Counted from the first letter of the stretch, positions 46,283-58,496 are shown. The stretch: DNA of 64,000 nucleotides from Diabrotica undecimpunctata (GCF_040954645.1 NC_092811.1:122223411-122287410); one strand, 5' to 3'. Numbers and translations: made by a program. Notes: generated from the sequence alone by a model not told the origin.

Positions 46283-48267
46283 AACCCCTATTCCAACCAA
46301 TGAACAATTTTTTTCGTGTTTGGTGATGTTTCCCGTACGCTGATTGGTCGGCAAATGCGAGCGCACGGGAACAGGATGAACAGTTTAACACCATTTTAGT
46401 CAGAAACAACACAGAAACATTAAATAACCCATGAAAAAATAAAGTTTTACCAAATATTGGCAATATTTGTGTACATCGTTTATGTTTTATTTATGTATTT
46501 TGTTAATCCGTATTATTTAAGAAAACTCCTCTTTATTCGTACTTTCTAAACAAATTTAATTAAACTTAGCGAACTAACCCTCATAAATTCCCAAATTTTC
46601 CCGCTCGGATCTCTCCTGAGTTAGTTTCTTTTAATTTCGGGAGAATTAATCCTACAATAATATAAATCGTGTCCGTCCAATTAAGTTTTCTTTTCCATTT
46701 CCAGTTCCCTAATTAATTTTTTTCTCCCTAATCAAGCCTATCAATCTTCGGTTCTTTTCTGTGTCGGCGGTAATGGGCGTCTACCTCGTTTAACGGGAAA
46801 GCTTCGAACATGTATATAAATATAGAACGGTCTTTGGGGTGTTGTTGAATTAAATAAGAAAAATGCGATTGGAGCAAATTTTTTGCAAAGAAATTTATAA
46901 GAACCACAATGATCTGCTAAGAACACAATAGCTTGGATAGTCATAAAATGCAGAACTGAAGAAATTTGTGCCTACAAGTCTGTCTATCATACGTCTTAAA
47001 GGATAAATATTGTAGCATTTTTAAATTACTTTATATGTATTGAAATCACCCCGTATAATGTTAAAACACAGAAGAATATTTTCCATGTATTTCTGTTTCC
47101 TATCGTACAAGTTAAAACACCGAAAAAGTATTTTCAATCTTTTTGCGTCGCCGAGGTCGATAATAAACACATTTTAGAGTTTTTTTTTATATATCACAGA
47201 TGCATATTTCTTCGGTATTCTTTGATCGAGAGCCACTTTAGGATATTGCGCGTTAAATAAATAATCCCGTTTATACCTTTGGTTTTTATCGAGTTGGGCG
47301 AATGAATTTTAAAGATAATTACATCACTCTCGCTGAGGCCGCTGTCAGGGGCAGGGCTTCAGTGTTGGTCCAAATTTTTCTTCAAATTTGTAATGTTTTG
47401 TGTTTTTTCGTCTTATGTTGTGGAAAATATGTAGTGAGCATTTAATAGTTACAGTTTTAAAGGTTTGTAAGAATCTTTGAACAGTAAAGACGCTGTGAGT
47501 GTTGGCATCAAGAACCGGCAAATTTGTTAAAAAAAAAGTGATTTATACTCAATGTAATGTGTCAGTGTTTTTGTTTTATGTCGTCTCTCACCTAAGAGAT
47601 TTGTATCTAAGAGATTTACGGCGTTTCCAACAAATTTGAAAGGTATCCACATATGTTCCAGTTTTTTGAGAAGCCGAGTCTAAAATTTGCGTCCCAGTGA
47701 ACAACTTCCAGCCTCAATTTGTTTGTCCTAAGAAGCCGTTTCTGAATATTTCCGTAGTTTGGAGATTAATTTGTTCGTGTGTCAGAGAGTGTAAGTCCAG
47801 TTTCCACCCTCAGTAATTTTAAAAAATTTTTAGTGAAATCCAGGTAACTTTTTGTGTTGATTTTTAAAGGAAAAATAAACATTTTCTAATAATAATTGCT
47901 TTCATCAGTTTAAAGAAATTGTAATAATTAAAATTGTACATGATAGGATGTGGCTTAGCTGTCATATTAATTGTTCTCAGTTTTAAAATTTAGTGTTGAC
48001 ATCTGACAGCTAGCTTTTTTTGACACATGGTAAATACCTAATCATAACAGATCCTTTTTTGCTTTGGTTTTTTTTAGAAAAAGTTTAACCTCTATGCATA
48101 CTTTCACTTAAAAAGATATTTTTTCATTTGTAATAATTTGTAATTTGTAATTGTAAGTTTTGTAGTAACTCCAACTTCAAGAGTTGGACTCTTGGCTCGA
48201 CCAAGTTTGACATCTTATTTCCACCTTCTAGAACAAAAATGATTTTATGTACTAATAATATGCCTTG
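46283..48267. other. About 2 kb without recognised genes
   Basis: AT-rich with no domain on either strand. Short frames (46215-46463, 46741-46944) lack motifs. No TIR pair was spotted. This is the longest candidate for plain single-copy DNA in the window. Confidence 0.4.
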
Positions 48268-48551
48268 TGCCCAGTGTTGCGAAAACGCAACACTTATAAT
48301 TGGACAGTTGTACCAATCAGCACAGATAAAATAATAGCACTTATTTGATCAATTTGCACTTTGTCAATAATATAACAAATCGTTGCTACCAAAAATCAAA
48401 ATTTTAAAAAGTAAATCCTAAGTTTTACGACCAATACCCATTAAAACATACATAAATATGAACTTTGACTGCCCGAATAAGTCATGTCCTTTAGCAAAAG
48501 ATGACGCTATTGTGGGCTATGTCAACTGTTGCGAAAACGCAACGCTGGGCA
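48268..48551. mobile_element. Small MITE-like element with palindromic TIRs
   Basis: TGCCCAGTGTTGCGAAAACG at 48268 and its inverted counterpart ending CGCAACGCTGGGCA at 48551 form TIRs. Each end also contains GTTGCGAAAACGCAAC, itself a 6-bp-armed palindrome. The interior (about 235 bp) is non-coding. TTAA-like sequences lie just outside on the right (GCATTAATGGGTTAAG), but no clean TSD was identified. Confidence 0.6.
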
Positions 48552-50269
48552 TTAATGGGTTAAGTGAGACTTCTTGAAATTTTTGTAGCTAAATATTTGT
48601 GATATTGTTCCCATTCTCACGTAAATTTAAGGTTTTTTTATGCATTTTTAGAAATTTATTAATGATTTTTAAAAATGTACTTTTGAAGACCTCTAAGAGG
48701 TACAGCGCCTCTTTTATAATCGCATTGGCCAAAATAAGGATTCTTTCTCTTGTAACAAAAGAAACCTATGTATCAAATTTTAAGACTACGCTTTTTCCTT
48801 CAAGAGTTATGGCAGAGCAGAGAGTTATGGATAGACAACGACTCATATACAAACATATTTTGCGATATAAATAGAGAAACCAACTTATAAAGAAAATAAC
48901 AAAGAATATTTCTTGCTTTATCGATTTATTTTGACACGTTAACTTCTTAAACTACCTCCCTAACGCTATCCGTAAAAAAAATTCTACTGCGTCAATCACT
49001 CAACGTGGTTACTCAGATCAACTCTTAACAACCGGTCTAATACGTCTCCCCCTGCAAAGTGGAAAAACTTGTATAACAGTAACAGTCCTCCAAAGACTAA
49101 CTTTTCCTCGAAATCAACTTAGAAAGTGGAAACTTTTCTCATAACATCTTATTCTCGGGGGAAGTGCCTTTTTCTTTTTCTGTCTGTTTTTTGACTCGTC
49201 GAAAGAGACACGGCCGAGCACAGGAAAAGTTTGATTTTATATATAGACGGATATAAATTCGAAACTCATAGAAGACTTATTAAAATATTACATGAGAAGT
49301 ATTTGATACATAAATAGTTTTGGGTTTTCCTTTATCAGTCTCTTTTGTATAAAAAAATTTATCACGATATCGATCAAATAAAAGAAAATTAACTTTGTTA
49401 GCAAATAAGAGACCGGAAAATCATTTTTAAATCGTACTTTTTACTGCCTTGTACGTAATTTCCGTCTTGAGTTCAATCTCACTCACTTTCTTACTCTTTC
49501 ATATTGACTCATTGTACACGAAATAAGATTACTCTTTTTCGCTGTTGAATGAAAATGTGTTACAGCTAAAAATCATCGTATAGAAAACAATTTTCCAAGG
49601 CTACGGTTTCCGAACTAATCTCGACAGAAATAACATTATTCCGGGAGCCAAAATTAAATCCTGGAGGGCGCTGATTGACAGTTCCATGTCAAGCAACATA
49701 AAAGAGGCATTCAGCTCGAAAAAACCCATCATTTCAATGCGAAGGAGGGAGTCTGAATATCATAACTGATTATTCGTGTATTCAACATTGGGCGTCTCTG
49801 TTTAAATATGAAACATTTAAACTCAGTGGCGGAAACTCTGGAATTATTACAACTCTATTTTTTTTTTCAAACGTGACAAGAGTATTAATTTTGGTGGCGT
49901 GATTGACAATTGATTGTCAATATAAAAATGTTACTTTTACGCCTAGGTACAAAAGTGTCAAAGTGAAAAGCTTCGTAAACCGCAGTGGACTTGGTAGAAA
50001 ACAATACTTCGGTTACAGTCTTTGCAGTACACAAAATATCTGGAGGAATATCTTCGGAATCAGACATAATACTCGTAATTTTGGCGATAATAATCACAAA
50101 CGTTTACAAAAATGCTTTGTCAGCTTTCGTTGCTCTTGATTCTTCTGTGTTAAATGGAAATTCAATTTCAACATGTTGTCTATTATTAAAATAAATAAAA
50201 TTTTGATATAGTGTTCTTCTTAATCCCACCTCTCATATTTTCTCTGGCACTTGATCGTGAACTCTTACC
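48552..50269. other. Unassigned intergenic stretch
   Basis: No recognised domain. Frames at 48599-48874 and 49885-50194 are without motifs. No repeats with readable ends. Confidence 0.35.
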
Positions 50270-50388
50270 ACAAAACCATCATCATCACCAACTTGTACGC
50301 GCCCATCGCTGAACGAAGATCTACCACAAGTCGTTCCATGTCTCGTTTTGTGCGGCTTGCATCCAGTTGCTGCTAACACGCTTTAGAC
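50270..50388 (-). pseudogene. LINE tail, part split by the hAT insertion
   Basis: The minus strand reads KRVSSNWMQAAQNETWNDL, close to the ITTNWMQEAQDRNRW block at 18180-18230. Toward 50275 the CATCATCATCACC run resembles a LINE 3' tail. The upstream part of the same tail (RPPTS, a Trp-Thr-like WTNGL) continues on the other side of the hAT at 52998-53045. The LINE was therefore present before the hAT. Confidence 0.7.
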
Positions 50389-52997
50389 CAGTGTTTCCCA
50401 AAGTGGGGGTCGCCATGAGGTACTAGGGGGGTCGCTGAACATTTCCAAAATAAGACAAAAGCACCACTTTGTTAGATCATGTATTTTTATTTTAACAACG
50501 CCGTAAATAGAAATTAACAATTAATTATCAGACGAAATATAAAACTAAATATTAAAGTCCGTAAAAATAAAAGAGTAAAACAAAGTCAAATATTATAATC
50601 TTAATGAGAGCTATGCGCCTGTTTCTGTGAAACTAATCTTTCAAATATAGGCTGTGTATTTGAGACACACACACACACACACACACAATTATATCATTTT
50701 CAAGTACGAGACGATTTCTAACTCTTGTTTTAGTGGCAGTCATAGACGAGGAACTTAACTCACACAAATATGATGTTACAAATGGAACCAAACATTTTAC
50801 AGCTTCACTCGCCAACTGGGGGTATTCCTGCATCTTTTCGGTCCAAAATTGGTCCGAGTTCTGGGAAAAAAATTGGAGCTTCAACATTCCATCACTTGAT
50901 ATTTTAATAAGTTTTTCTTTCATGTTTATTGGTATTTCAACATGCTGAAAGGAATCGTCTAAAAACGGATTTAGTATCCATCTGCAACTGTCGTAACTGT
51001 TTTGAATTTCTTCGGGGAAATAATCACAGAGCTGTTGTTTTAAATTGAGCAAAGTAACATGCATGTTAGCCAAAACTTGGTCAAAATTTGTAGCACTATA
51101 ATTGGATACATTTTCCATAATTTCCTGAAGGCACTGGAATGACTCGAGTTGTTTTTTGCCAAGTGAGGTCGACCATAAATCGATTTTTCTTAGAAAGGCC
51201 TTAATTTTATCTGTGGCTGTAATTATATTAATGTCGCGACCTTGTAAATTACTGTTCAAAATATTTAATTGCTTGAAAATATCAGCAAGGAAACCTGGTT
51301 TCAGAAGCCAAATAGGATCGGAAAATTGATTTTCATATGGGGACTTCTCATCTTTCAAATACATTAAAAGCTCTGCTCTTAAGTGAAACACTCTTTTTAA
51401 GACGTTGCCCCTTGAAAGCCACCTTACTTCGGTGTGATAGAGAAGATTTTCAAATAAAGCACCCATGTCTTCGCAAATTTTTCTAAAAATACGGGTCTGT
51501 AAAGCTTTTCCTTTAATGGAATTTACAACTTTAATGATGGTTTTCATAACACAGTCCATTTCAGGAGGTAAAGCTTTGGATGCAAGAGCTTCTCAATGTA
51601 AAAAACAATGTCTCCATTTGGCATTAGGCATTATTTCTTGTAATTTGACGACAAGACCAGATTTATGTCCTGTCATAGCTTTAGCGCCATCTGTGCATAT
51701 AGCAATACATTTACCCCAGTCAATATCATATTTACTTGTACGTTTCACAAAAGTGTCGAGTAAACATTTTCCAGTGGTATTGGTCTCCAATGGGGAACAA
51801 AATAAAATATCTTCTTGAATGCCATTATTTGTATCATATCTTACAAACGTAATGAATTGGGCACAGTTAGATATATCTGTGGATTCGTCCATTTGAAGAG
51901 AGCACAACTTGCGCTTGAATATCTTTTGCCATATCACTAATTCTTTTTTGGATAGTATTATTTGACAGAGGTATTGTATTTAATTTTGCAGCCTCTCTTT
52001 CCCCACACATTATATGTACCATTTCAACAGCTGCTGGAAAAATCAGATTTTCAGCAATTGTGTGCGGATTACTAGTTTTGGCAACACGATAAGCAACTTT
52101 ATAACTTGCTAATAATGCTTTTTCATTAGTAGTGGTTGCCAAGGGAAAACTGTCTTGCTGTTTGTGAAGGACGTTCAGCTTTCTTTCAAAGGATTCTACG
52201 GGCTTGTCTTTTTTATCTGGATGTTTGCTATTTAAATGTCGAAGTAACTTTGATGGCTTCATGCTTTCTTTTGACAAGCCTTGTCCACAAATAACACATT
52301 GTGGTTTATTGGAAATAACGGTAAAACCATATTTAAGATATTCATCAATGTAGAATCTGTTTTTATTTTTATTGCTGCTACTGCCACTTTCAGACGTAGG
52401 TGGTTCTGCACTTCTTTTTAAAAACTTATCCATAATTTATAATTTATCGTAGACGTAAATACGTAAACGGGAATACGTAAGTCGTAAAATATTTACTCAT
52501 TACTCAACACCGCGTTCGCCACCATAGGCTGTTTGGATTCGAACTGAGGTTTCGTTGCGCATCGCCGCTTATATAAAGCCAAAACGAGGCTACGAGAACG
52601 TTCCAGAGTGCCATCTAGTAGCGAGCGCTTTCGCGATTATCATGGAAGAGTTTTGCGATGTAGACACAAGCTAATATGTCGCTGTGTATAATGTGCAGTC
52701 GACTTCTTATTATTTATTTTTATTGTAAATGCTATTCTGGCAGAAGTACCCACTACTAATTACTAGTGGGACAGATCGCAATCATTAAAATAATTGTATT
52801 AAAATAAAATAATTGTTTTTGATTTAAACTTAAACAGTAAAGTAAAATTAAATTTGAGAAACCATCAGATAATTGTAAATTAGGCACGCTATTTCTGTCA
52901 AATAATATTGAATAAATGAGTGGGGGGAAATTGGGGGGTCGCGAACAAATTTTTTAGCAAAAAGGGGTCGCGGTTTAGATAAGTTTGGGAAACTCTG
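50389..52997 (-). mobile_element. hAT DNA transposon, 8-bp TSD
   Basis: CTTTAGAC is duplicated at 50381-50388 and 52998-53005. The ends are CAGTGTTTCCCAAAGTGGGG and the inverted CAGAGTTTCCCAAACTT, with GGGGTCGC blocks further in. Eight-base duplications and CAG(T/A)G-type ends are standard for hAT. The 2609-bp element encodes one broken transposase on the minus strand. Confidence 0.95.
50633..52433 (-). pseudogene. hAT transposase (ZBED-like) with one frameshift and one nonsense codon
   Basis: Start MDKFLKRSAEPPTSESGSSS at 52433. The BED zinc finger is CVICGQGLSKESMKPSKLLR followed by HLNSKH (two Cys, two His). After a 1-nt frameshift near 51905 the core continues with QMDESTDISNCAQFITFVRY (first catalytic Asp region), CIAICTDGAKAMTGHKSGLV (second) and WRHCFLH. 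A TGA at about 51594 sits where Arg is usual. The last frame (51559-50633) has FRKICEDMGALFENLLYHTE, VRWLSRGNVLKR and the insertion-domain helices, and approaches the dimerisation region at SYLCELSSSSM. A CA/TG microsatellite at 50669-50692 replaces the normal C-terminus with alternating Val-Cys. About 600 residues in all, the usual size. Confidence 0.92.
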
Positions 52998-53045
52998 CTT
53001 TAGACCATTAGTTCAACTGGTTGGTGGCCGGGCTCTGCTCTGTAG
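52998..53045 (-). pseudogene. LINE tail, upstream part beyond the hAT
   Basis: Minus-strand residues resembling RPPTS and NGLKR continue the tail described at 50270-50388. The TSD copy at 52998-53005 is included. Confidence 0.5.
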
Positions 53046-53793
53046 TGTTTTTTGTCTTTATTTCAATAATGGAAAAAAACTGAAAAAATCTTTTTGAATG
53101 TTCTGATATTTGAAAGTTCTAAAAGGTATATCAGACATAGATGTAGATGATGACAAATTCTTGAAGGTGTACAGCTGATTTTGCTTTGTATTTTTTTTAA
53201 AACAATCATAAAAAGTACAGAGATTATTTTTTCCTAAAAAACGTTTCTTATACATCTTAGAGAAAAATGTTGTAAATAAAACTTGTAGATCTTAAAAAGT
53301 TCTTTAATTTGCGAGTTTCTAAATTAAAATACATAAACAATTGATCGAGATATTTAAATAACCCTAATTTTTTAAGTAATTTATAAAAGTTAATAACTTT
53401 ATTTTTTGCATAATGACAAGTACCTATACACGGTTCACAATTTGTTGATAGCTCACTACAAGTTTAACCCTAATTAGAAAACTGAAATACAGAGAGGATA
53501 GGTAATACGATATAATAGTAAAAACCAACCTAAAACTGACGGTTTAAGACGTTTTCGACTAACCCACCTTATATCTGAAGGAATACAATACCTTATAATC
53601 CTATTACGGGGGTATTTTGAATTCTTAGAGATGAACGACCAGTGTCGTAGAGTATATGATTGAAACATTTATTTGAACTAAATAAATATATTTTTTAAAT
53701 TGTACTTATGTAAATTGTATTTTTTAATAAAACTTATTTATTTTATTCAAAAATAAAAAGTTTCTTGCCATTTGTAAAAGATCCATTTATTTA
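53046..53793. other. AT-rich stretch, no gene
   Basis: No motif on either strand. Frames at 53058-53255 and 53474-53668 are not recognised. Confidence 0.35.
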
Positions 53794-54202
53794 ATTAAAG
53801 AAAAAGGCGCCAAATGTCGCCTGGCAAAATTTCCAATGTGTTTTAAATGTATCCATTATTTTCGAATCCGGAGAAAACTAATAAATATTTTTGAAAAATT
53901 TAAACGCAGAATGAAATATTACATTATTACTCAGGGCAGAAAGTCCCTGAAAACTTCTACAATGTTTATTTTAATATGTTATGTAACAGGGGTGAAAATA
54001 AAAGAGAAAATATAGTATAATTTTTAATTGAAAATATTGCATGCAAAAGAAACTTTTTATTTATTCTAAAAAATATTTCATTCTGCCTTTAAATTTTTCA
54101 AAAATGCTTTTTAGTTTTCTCAGGATTTAAAAAAAATGGATACATTTAAAACACATTGAAGATTTTGACAGGCGACATTTTGCGCCTTTCCCCTTTAATA
54201 CC
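53794..54202. repeat. Fold-back (long inverted repeat) element
   Basis: 53800-53925 and 54055-54198 are inverted copies of about 120 bp. They share GGCGCCAAATGTCGCC-like, AATGTGTTTTAAATGTATCC and GCAGAATGAAATATT blocks in opposite orientation. The spacer is about 130 bp. Outside the arms both sides read ATTAAAG, so a TTAA-type target is possible. It abuts the 3' end of the transposase at 54252. Confidence 0.8.
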
Positions 54203-54251
54203 TTACGATTACAACTACTATTACTTACCTTATATAATTACGATTAGAAAA

Positions 54252-55626
54252 CTATTCAAATTCAAAATAAATAGGATCAACTTCGGAATCCGAGTCGTCT
54301 TGAGGGTTAATAATTAGGTTAATAATCTCTACGGTCGCATCAATTATGTTATCAAGATCCCACATTTTTTGTTCTTCTTCTATTACATGTCTTACTGCAT
54401 CTTTCCAGTTTTGTTTTGTAATATGTTATAAAGACTCGTATAACAATTCACGTACAGCTTGTATTTTATATGACGTATTTTTTCTAGCCACATAACTTTT
54501 CATTTGTGCCCAAATGAGTTCAATTGGATTTATTTCGCAGTGGTAGGGTGGAAGTCTAAAGACTGTGATGTTTCGCCTTTCCGCCATTTTGTCAACTACG
54601 TATTTCTTGAACTTAGATTTGTGTTGCCGAGCAATTTTTAAAAGTTCTGCTTTTACCATTCCATCTTCGTAAGGCAGATACTTATTCCGCAGCCAGTCAA
54701 GAATATCCTGTTTCTTCCACGCATTCCTTAGAAGTCTTTCTACTAGTCGTGAATGATAAGGTGCATTATCTAATACTATAATTGAATTTGGTGGTATGTG
54801 TTCAATCATTTGCTCAAAATACTCTTCGAAAACATCAGCTGTCATCTCCTCGTGATAGTCTTTTGTGCTTTTGGAATGAAATTCCAACAAACCATGCTTA
54901 ACAAATCCTTTTTCACTGCCAATGTGAGAAATTATTAATCTACTGCCTTTACCAGAAGGTGAGGAAATACCAGTAGACCAACCTTCCATAAAGGCTTGCC
55001 TGGAGCTTAATATATTTTTATCTGACCAAATTTTTTTTAGAGTATGACCTGAGTTTATCCACGTTTCATCCTGGTAGAAGATGGGCCTTTCTTCAGCCCG
55101 GAATTTTCGTATGAATCTAGATAATTTCTTCTTCAACATCATCTTCTCCTCCCGGTCAATCAAAAGTGATTTTCGGTCTGATTTCTCCCACCGGAAATTT
55201 AATTCTTTTAAAACTTGCCACAATTTAGTTCGTCCGATATGAGGCAAATCCGGGTCGTCTCTAACTTCTTGTAAAATTTTGTTTAGGTTTGGTATTTCTT
55301 TTTTGAAAAAAAAATCCATGAATTTTCCTTCGAATACCATTTTTTCAAATTCATCAATTTCAATAGGCTTTTTCCCTCTCTTTAAGTTTTCGTTTGTGTT
55401 TGGGTTAGCTATACCGGGTTTTTTTCTTTCTGATAGGAACCTATATAAAGTTGACTCTCCTACGCCAGTCATGTTGGCACAACTTTTGACTATGTTGCGA
55501 ACAGTGTGGGATTCTGAGAAACCAGAGCATCGTGAACATTCAGGACAACAGTCTTCTCTCTTGGTGAATAGACAGACTTACTGACTGTACGCAACAGTAC
55601 CGGTTTAAAACTTGATGATGAAGCCA
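54252..55626 (-). pseudogene. IS630/Tc1/mariner-like transposase with D-82-E spacing
   Basis: The likely start is MASSSSFKPVLLRTVSKSVY at 55626; a frameshift near 55500 leads into TVRNIVKSCANMTGVGESTL and then an HTH-like YRFLSERKKPG. The long frame 55472-54426 carries IGRTKLWQVLKELNFRWEKS and the catalytic core: FYQDETWINSGH (first Asp), SIIVLDNAPYHSRLVERLL (second Asp) and LPPYHCEINPIELIWAQMKS (Glu). Between second Asp and Glu I count 82 residues. After a TAA at 54425-54427 the frame continues with HITKQNWKDAVRHVIEEE and an acidic end at 54252. Only two lesions break about 455 codons. A D,D82,E spacing has been described as a separate group (named Sailor, as I recall); assignment here is inference. 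Confidence 0.85.
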
Positions 55627-56633
55627 TCACAAACAATCCAACAAAACGAGCACGAGCGAAAGGTACGTATATGTTCGTAGGTATATGGAATAAAAAATCA
55701 CACACGCACTGCATATAATTCGCAAAAGAAATATTCGAGACGCTAATTACTGCCGTAGACGCGGAAACACCAACGAGCCGTAAATTACATGCGATCAAAA
55801 ACGTACTAAACAAAAAAATTGTTTTCGTTCGTAATAATTTCACCCTTTCAAGTTAAGTTTCGAATATAATTATATTATTAAAAATCTGGGGAATTCCATC
55901 TTAATTATCTTGCAACGAATAGTACCTTCGGATATGAATTCCAGGTTTTCTAGTAAAGTGATTAAACGCGAAGATTAGTATTGAAATATCCAAAGAGATA
56001 AGGTATTCTTATTTACAAAATTGTTAAAGGTTAAATTCTTATTTTTATTAATATAATATAATAACCAACATTAGTCGTGAAAGTTTTAATTGTTTTTTGC
56101 TAAATATATTAGTATTAAAATATTATCAATATTATATATAACAGTATTAAAACATTATATTATTATTTAATGAATAAACACCTTAGGAACGCCTATGATT
56201 TACGACCGTTTTATGAGTTTGAGGCATATTTCGTGCTCTCAACAATTTGTAAACAGAGAATAATATAATTACTTGAAATTATGACATAATGAGTTATTGA
56301 AGTGTGCCAAATCTCAGATAGATCGACCAAATAGTTTGTAAGTTATTTAATTAGTTTATTCCGAAGAGCCATTATTTAAAGAACTGTATTTGCAAAACCA
56401 GAGACTTGAGAGGTATTTAGCAGATCGCAGTCGATTCTTTGCGGCTTCAATTTTAAGATATAATAAAATAATTTCAACATTTTATCAAATTGTTATTAAA
56501 AAAACCGTTTGAAAAAGGGCTGACTTTTTAGGTTATAAAATTTATAATACCTTTAATTTCAGATATTTTTTATTTCACGTGCTTCTAAGTAGGTTCGCTA
56601 CAAATATGGTGAAAAAACACAAACTAAAAAAAC
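55627..56633. other. AT-rich stretch, no gene
   Basis: No motif. I looked here for the second terminal repeat of the D-82-E element and found no match to the arms at 53800-54200. Confidence 0.35.
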
Positions 56634-56855
56634 CTATAACCAATAGGAACCAAGATAATCGATATCTTCACGGTGAAACGCTTCCTTAAAGTCTTGAGGT
56701 ATTTCCATATAAAAGGCAACACGACAATGTCCACCTGAAAGTCCGGATTTTGACAAACTTTTTAAAATTAGGCCCCTTATAAACGACCCAAATGCTTTTT
56801 TTTTTGTCCAAACTTTTTGGACAAAGTTTTTGTCCGCTTTACACCATCTAGGCAT
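56634..56855 (-). CDS. Unrecognised 73-codon frame
   Basis: The frame starts MPRWCKADKNFVQKVWTKKK and contains FGSFIRGLILKSLSKSG. It resembles no family I can name. Position between a transposase and a Jockey tail suggests element debris. Confidence 0.2.
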   Translation of the reverse strand: MPRWCKADKNFVQKVWTKKKAFGSFIRGLILKSLSKSGLSGGHCRVAFYMEIPQDFKEAFHREDIDYLGSYWL

Positions 56856-56960
56856 CTGTGAATAGATGAAAGTATGATCGGTTTTAAAAGAAGATCATCA
56901 CTAGCATTAAATTTAGCATGCATACTCGCACAACACTTTACTCTGCTTTTCACTCACTCA

Positions 56961-57290
56961 TTATACCAGTTCAAAAGGCTTTGTTCTTTTGAGCCTTCTC
57001 TCTAGGTTCGTATTGTCGAGGAGCTGGATAGCCTCGACGTTTACATGATGATGGAGTCGTTGTTCATGGCTCCCTGCAAATTTCTTGATTATCTGATTGA
57101 CATCTTCCATCTTGAGGTCCCGGTGAAGCTCGTTGTTCCTAACGTACCAAGGCGCATCTACGATGTTCCTCAGCACTTTATTCTGGAATATCTGGATTAC
57201 TTTGATGTTACTAGGCTTGGCACAGCCCCAGAGTTGGCAGCCATAGGTCCATACTGGTCTCAGTATTTGTTTATAGATTAGGAGTTTATT
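56961..57290 (-). pseudogene. Jockey-like ORF2 C-terminus
   Basis: The minus strand reads LLIYKQILRPVWTYGCQLWG, CAKPSNIKVIQIFQNKVLRN, IVDAPWYVRN and NLERRLKRTKPFELV, then a stop at 56961-56963. This is the end of the Jockey-clade ORF2 (Q.FQ.K.LR...APWY..N..LH.DL). The piece is uninterrupted but only about 110 codons long, so it is a 5'-truncated copy. Confidence 0.85.
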
Positions 57291-57509
57291 ATTTATGGAT
57301 AGAGAGGAATGTCTTCATTCAAATCACTGAAGCAATATATGTCTATGAAGCCTATCAAAAGGGGCTTTAGGTATGGGCTATTGCTTATTCCGAAACTGGC
57401 TTTTTATTAGTTTTCGAGCTCTACGAGGACAAAAACACGAGGGATACTAATGATACATTGGGAGACAGTTTTTTTTTTGCATTTTTACCCATCTGCAAGG
57501 GGAGTTTTA
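57291..57509. other. Short unassigned gap
   Basis: No recognised content. Confidence 0.3.
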
Positions 57510-57660
57510 GGGGGAAGCCCGGGGGTAAAAGTGGTAAACTTTTTAGCATCTTTTTTGGGGTCCCAAAATTAATTTTCTCGGCAAAATTCAGCTTGTTCGT
57601 ATGGTTTTTAGAGGTTCAGTGGCTCTTTCGTCTCTGACGACTGGAGTATGTACGTCTCAA
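57510..57660. repeat. Interspersed repeat R1, copy 3 (longest)
   Basis: Contains all blocks of R1: GGGGGAAGCCCGGGGGTAAA, GTGGTAAACTTTTTAGC, AAATTCAGCTTGTTCGTATG and CGTCTCTGACGACTGGAGTA. Best preserved of the three copies. Confidence 0.7.
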
Positions 57661-58013
57661 GGATTTTTCATCATCTTAAAAAACCTGTATAAGATTTTTT
57701 TAGCTTTTTTTGCTTTACTGGCATATATACAGTAATTATATGGAGGGTTTAAGGATTTTTTTCTGGCTACACAGGTCAGATCTGCATAAGATATTATTCC
57801 AATTTCCAAGTAAATTCCAATTTTAGTATTTGTTCTACCCATAATTAGTCGTCTAATTTTTTGGATATTCATATTGCATCTATTACGTTTCTTCCATATG
57901 CATAGATTTCTCTTCGTGGTCTTTTGCATGAAAGTGATTGCATACAGCTTTTGTTTCAGGCATTGTTTGAAAGGTTTGCTAAGTTTGTGTAAATCTTTAA
58001 GATATGTAGACAC
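57657..58013 (-). CDS. Unrecognised 118-codon frame
   Basis: A basic frame starting MSTYLKDLHKLSKPFKQCLK, with GRTNTKIGIYLEIGIISYAD in the middle. No domain recognised. It begins at the R1 repeat boundary, so chance openness is plausible. Confidence 0.2.
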   Translation of the reverse strand: MSTYLKDLHKLSKPFKQCLKQKLYAITFMQKTTKRNLCIWKKRNRCNMNIQKIRRLIMGRTNTKIGIYLEIGIISYADLTCVARKKSLNPPYNYCIYASKAKKAKKILYRFFKMMKNP

Positions 58014-58496
58014 TATAATAAATGAAAATCTGATAAAAATTTACTGTAAGTTTATCATATGTTATTCTAATCATTTCAGGAAATATACCTCTCCTTGTTT
58101 ATTCCACTGGTGTTTATTTAGTGCTGCTATAGCCTCATTTTTTAGGATCATCTCTCCACCTCTTATGTCTTCCTTCTCTCCTACATTCTAATAGTCACCA
58201 ACTTATTATACTATCTTACAGAAGTACAAACTAACCCAGTTCTTAATTTAATAATTCCTGTGTTAGAAACATTTTTATAGAACATTTGCAGGCGCTCCTG
58301 ACTCGGTAGTTCTAATGCTTTCAGAAATGTCGTAAATTAAACGAAAACGACACGACGGCAACTGAATGCAGGGAACTGAAACGAGGGGAGATTTCTCTAT
58401 ATTTCATGTAATACAGATGTCAAGACTGAATTGACAGGCATCTTTCTGTTAAATTAAAGAATTAATTGACTTGTAGGAAATATTTCATTTTTTAAA
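58014..58496. other. Unassigned stretch
   Basis: No motif or repeat seen. Confidence 0.3.

Noticed and set aside
53794..54202. piggyBac MITE with TTAA
   Set aside because: The TTAA on the two sides is not in a clean, equal position, and no piggyBac-type terminus is present.
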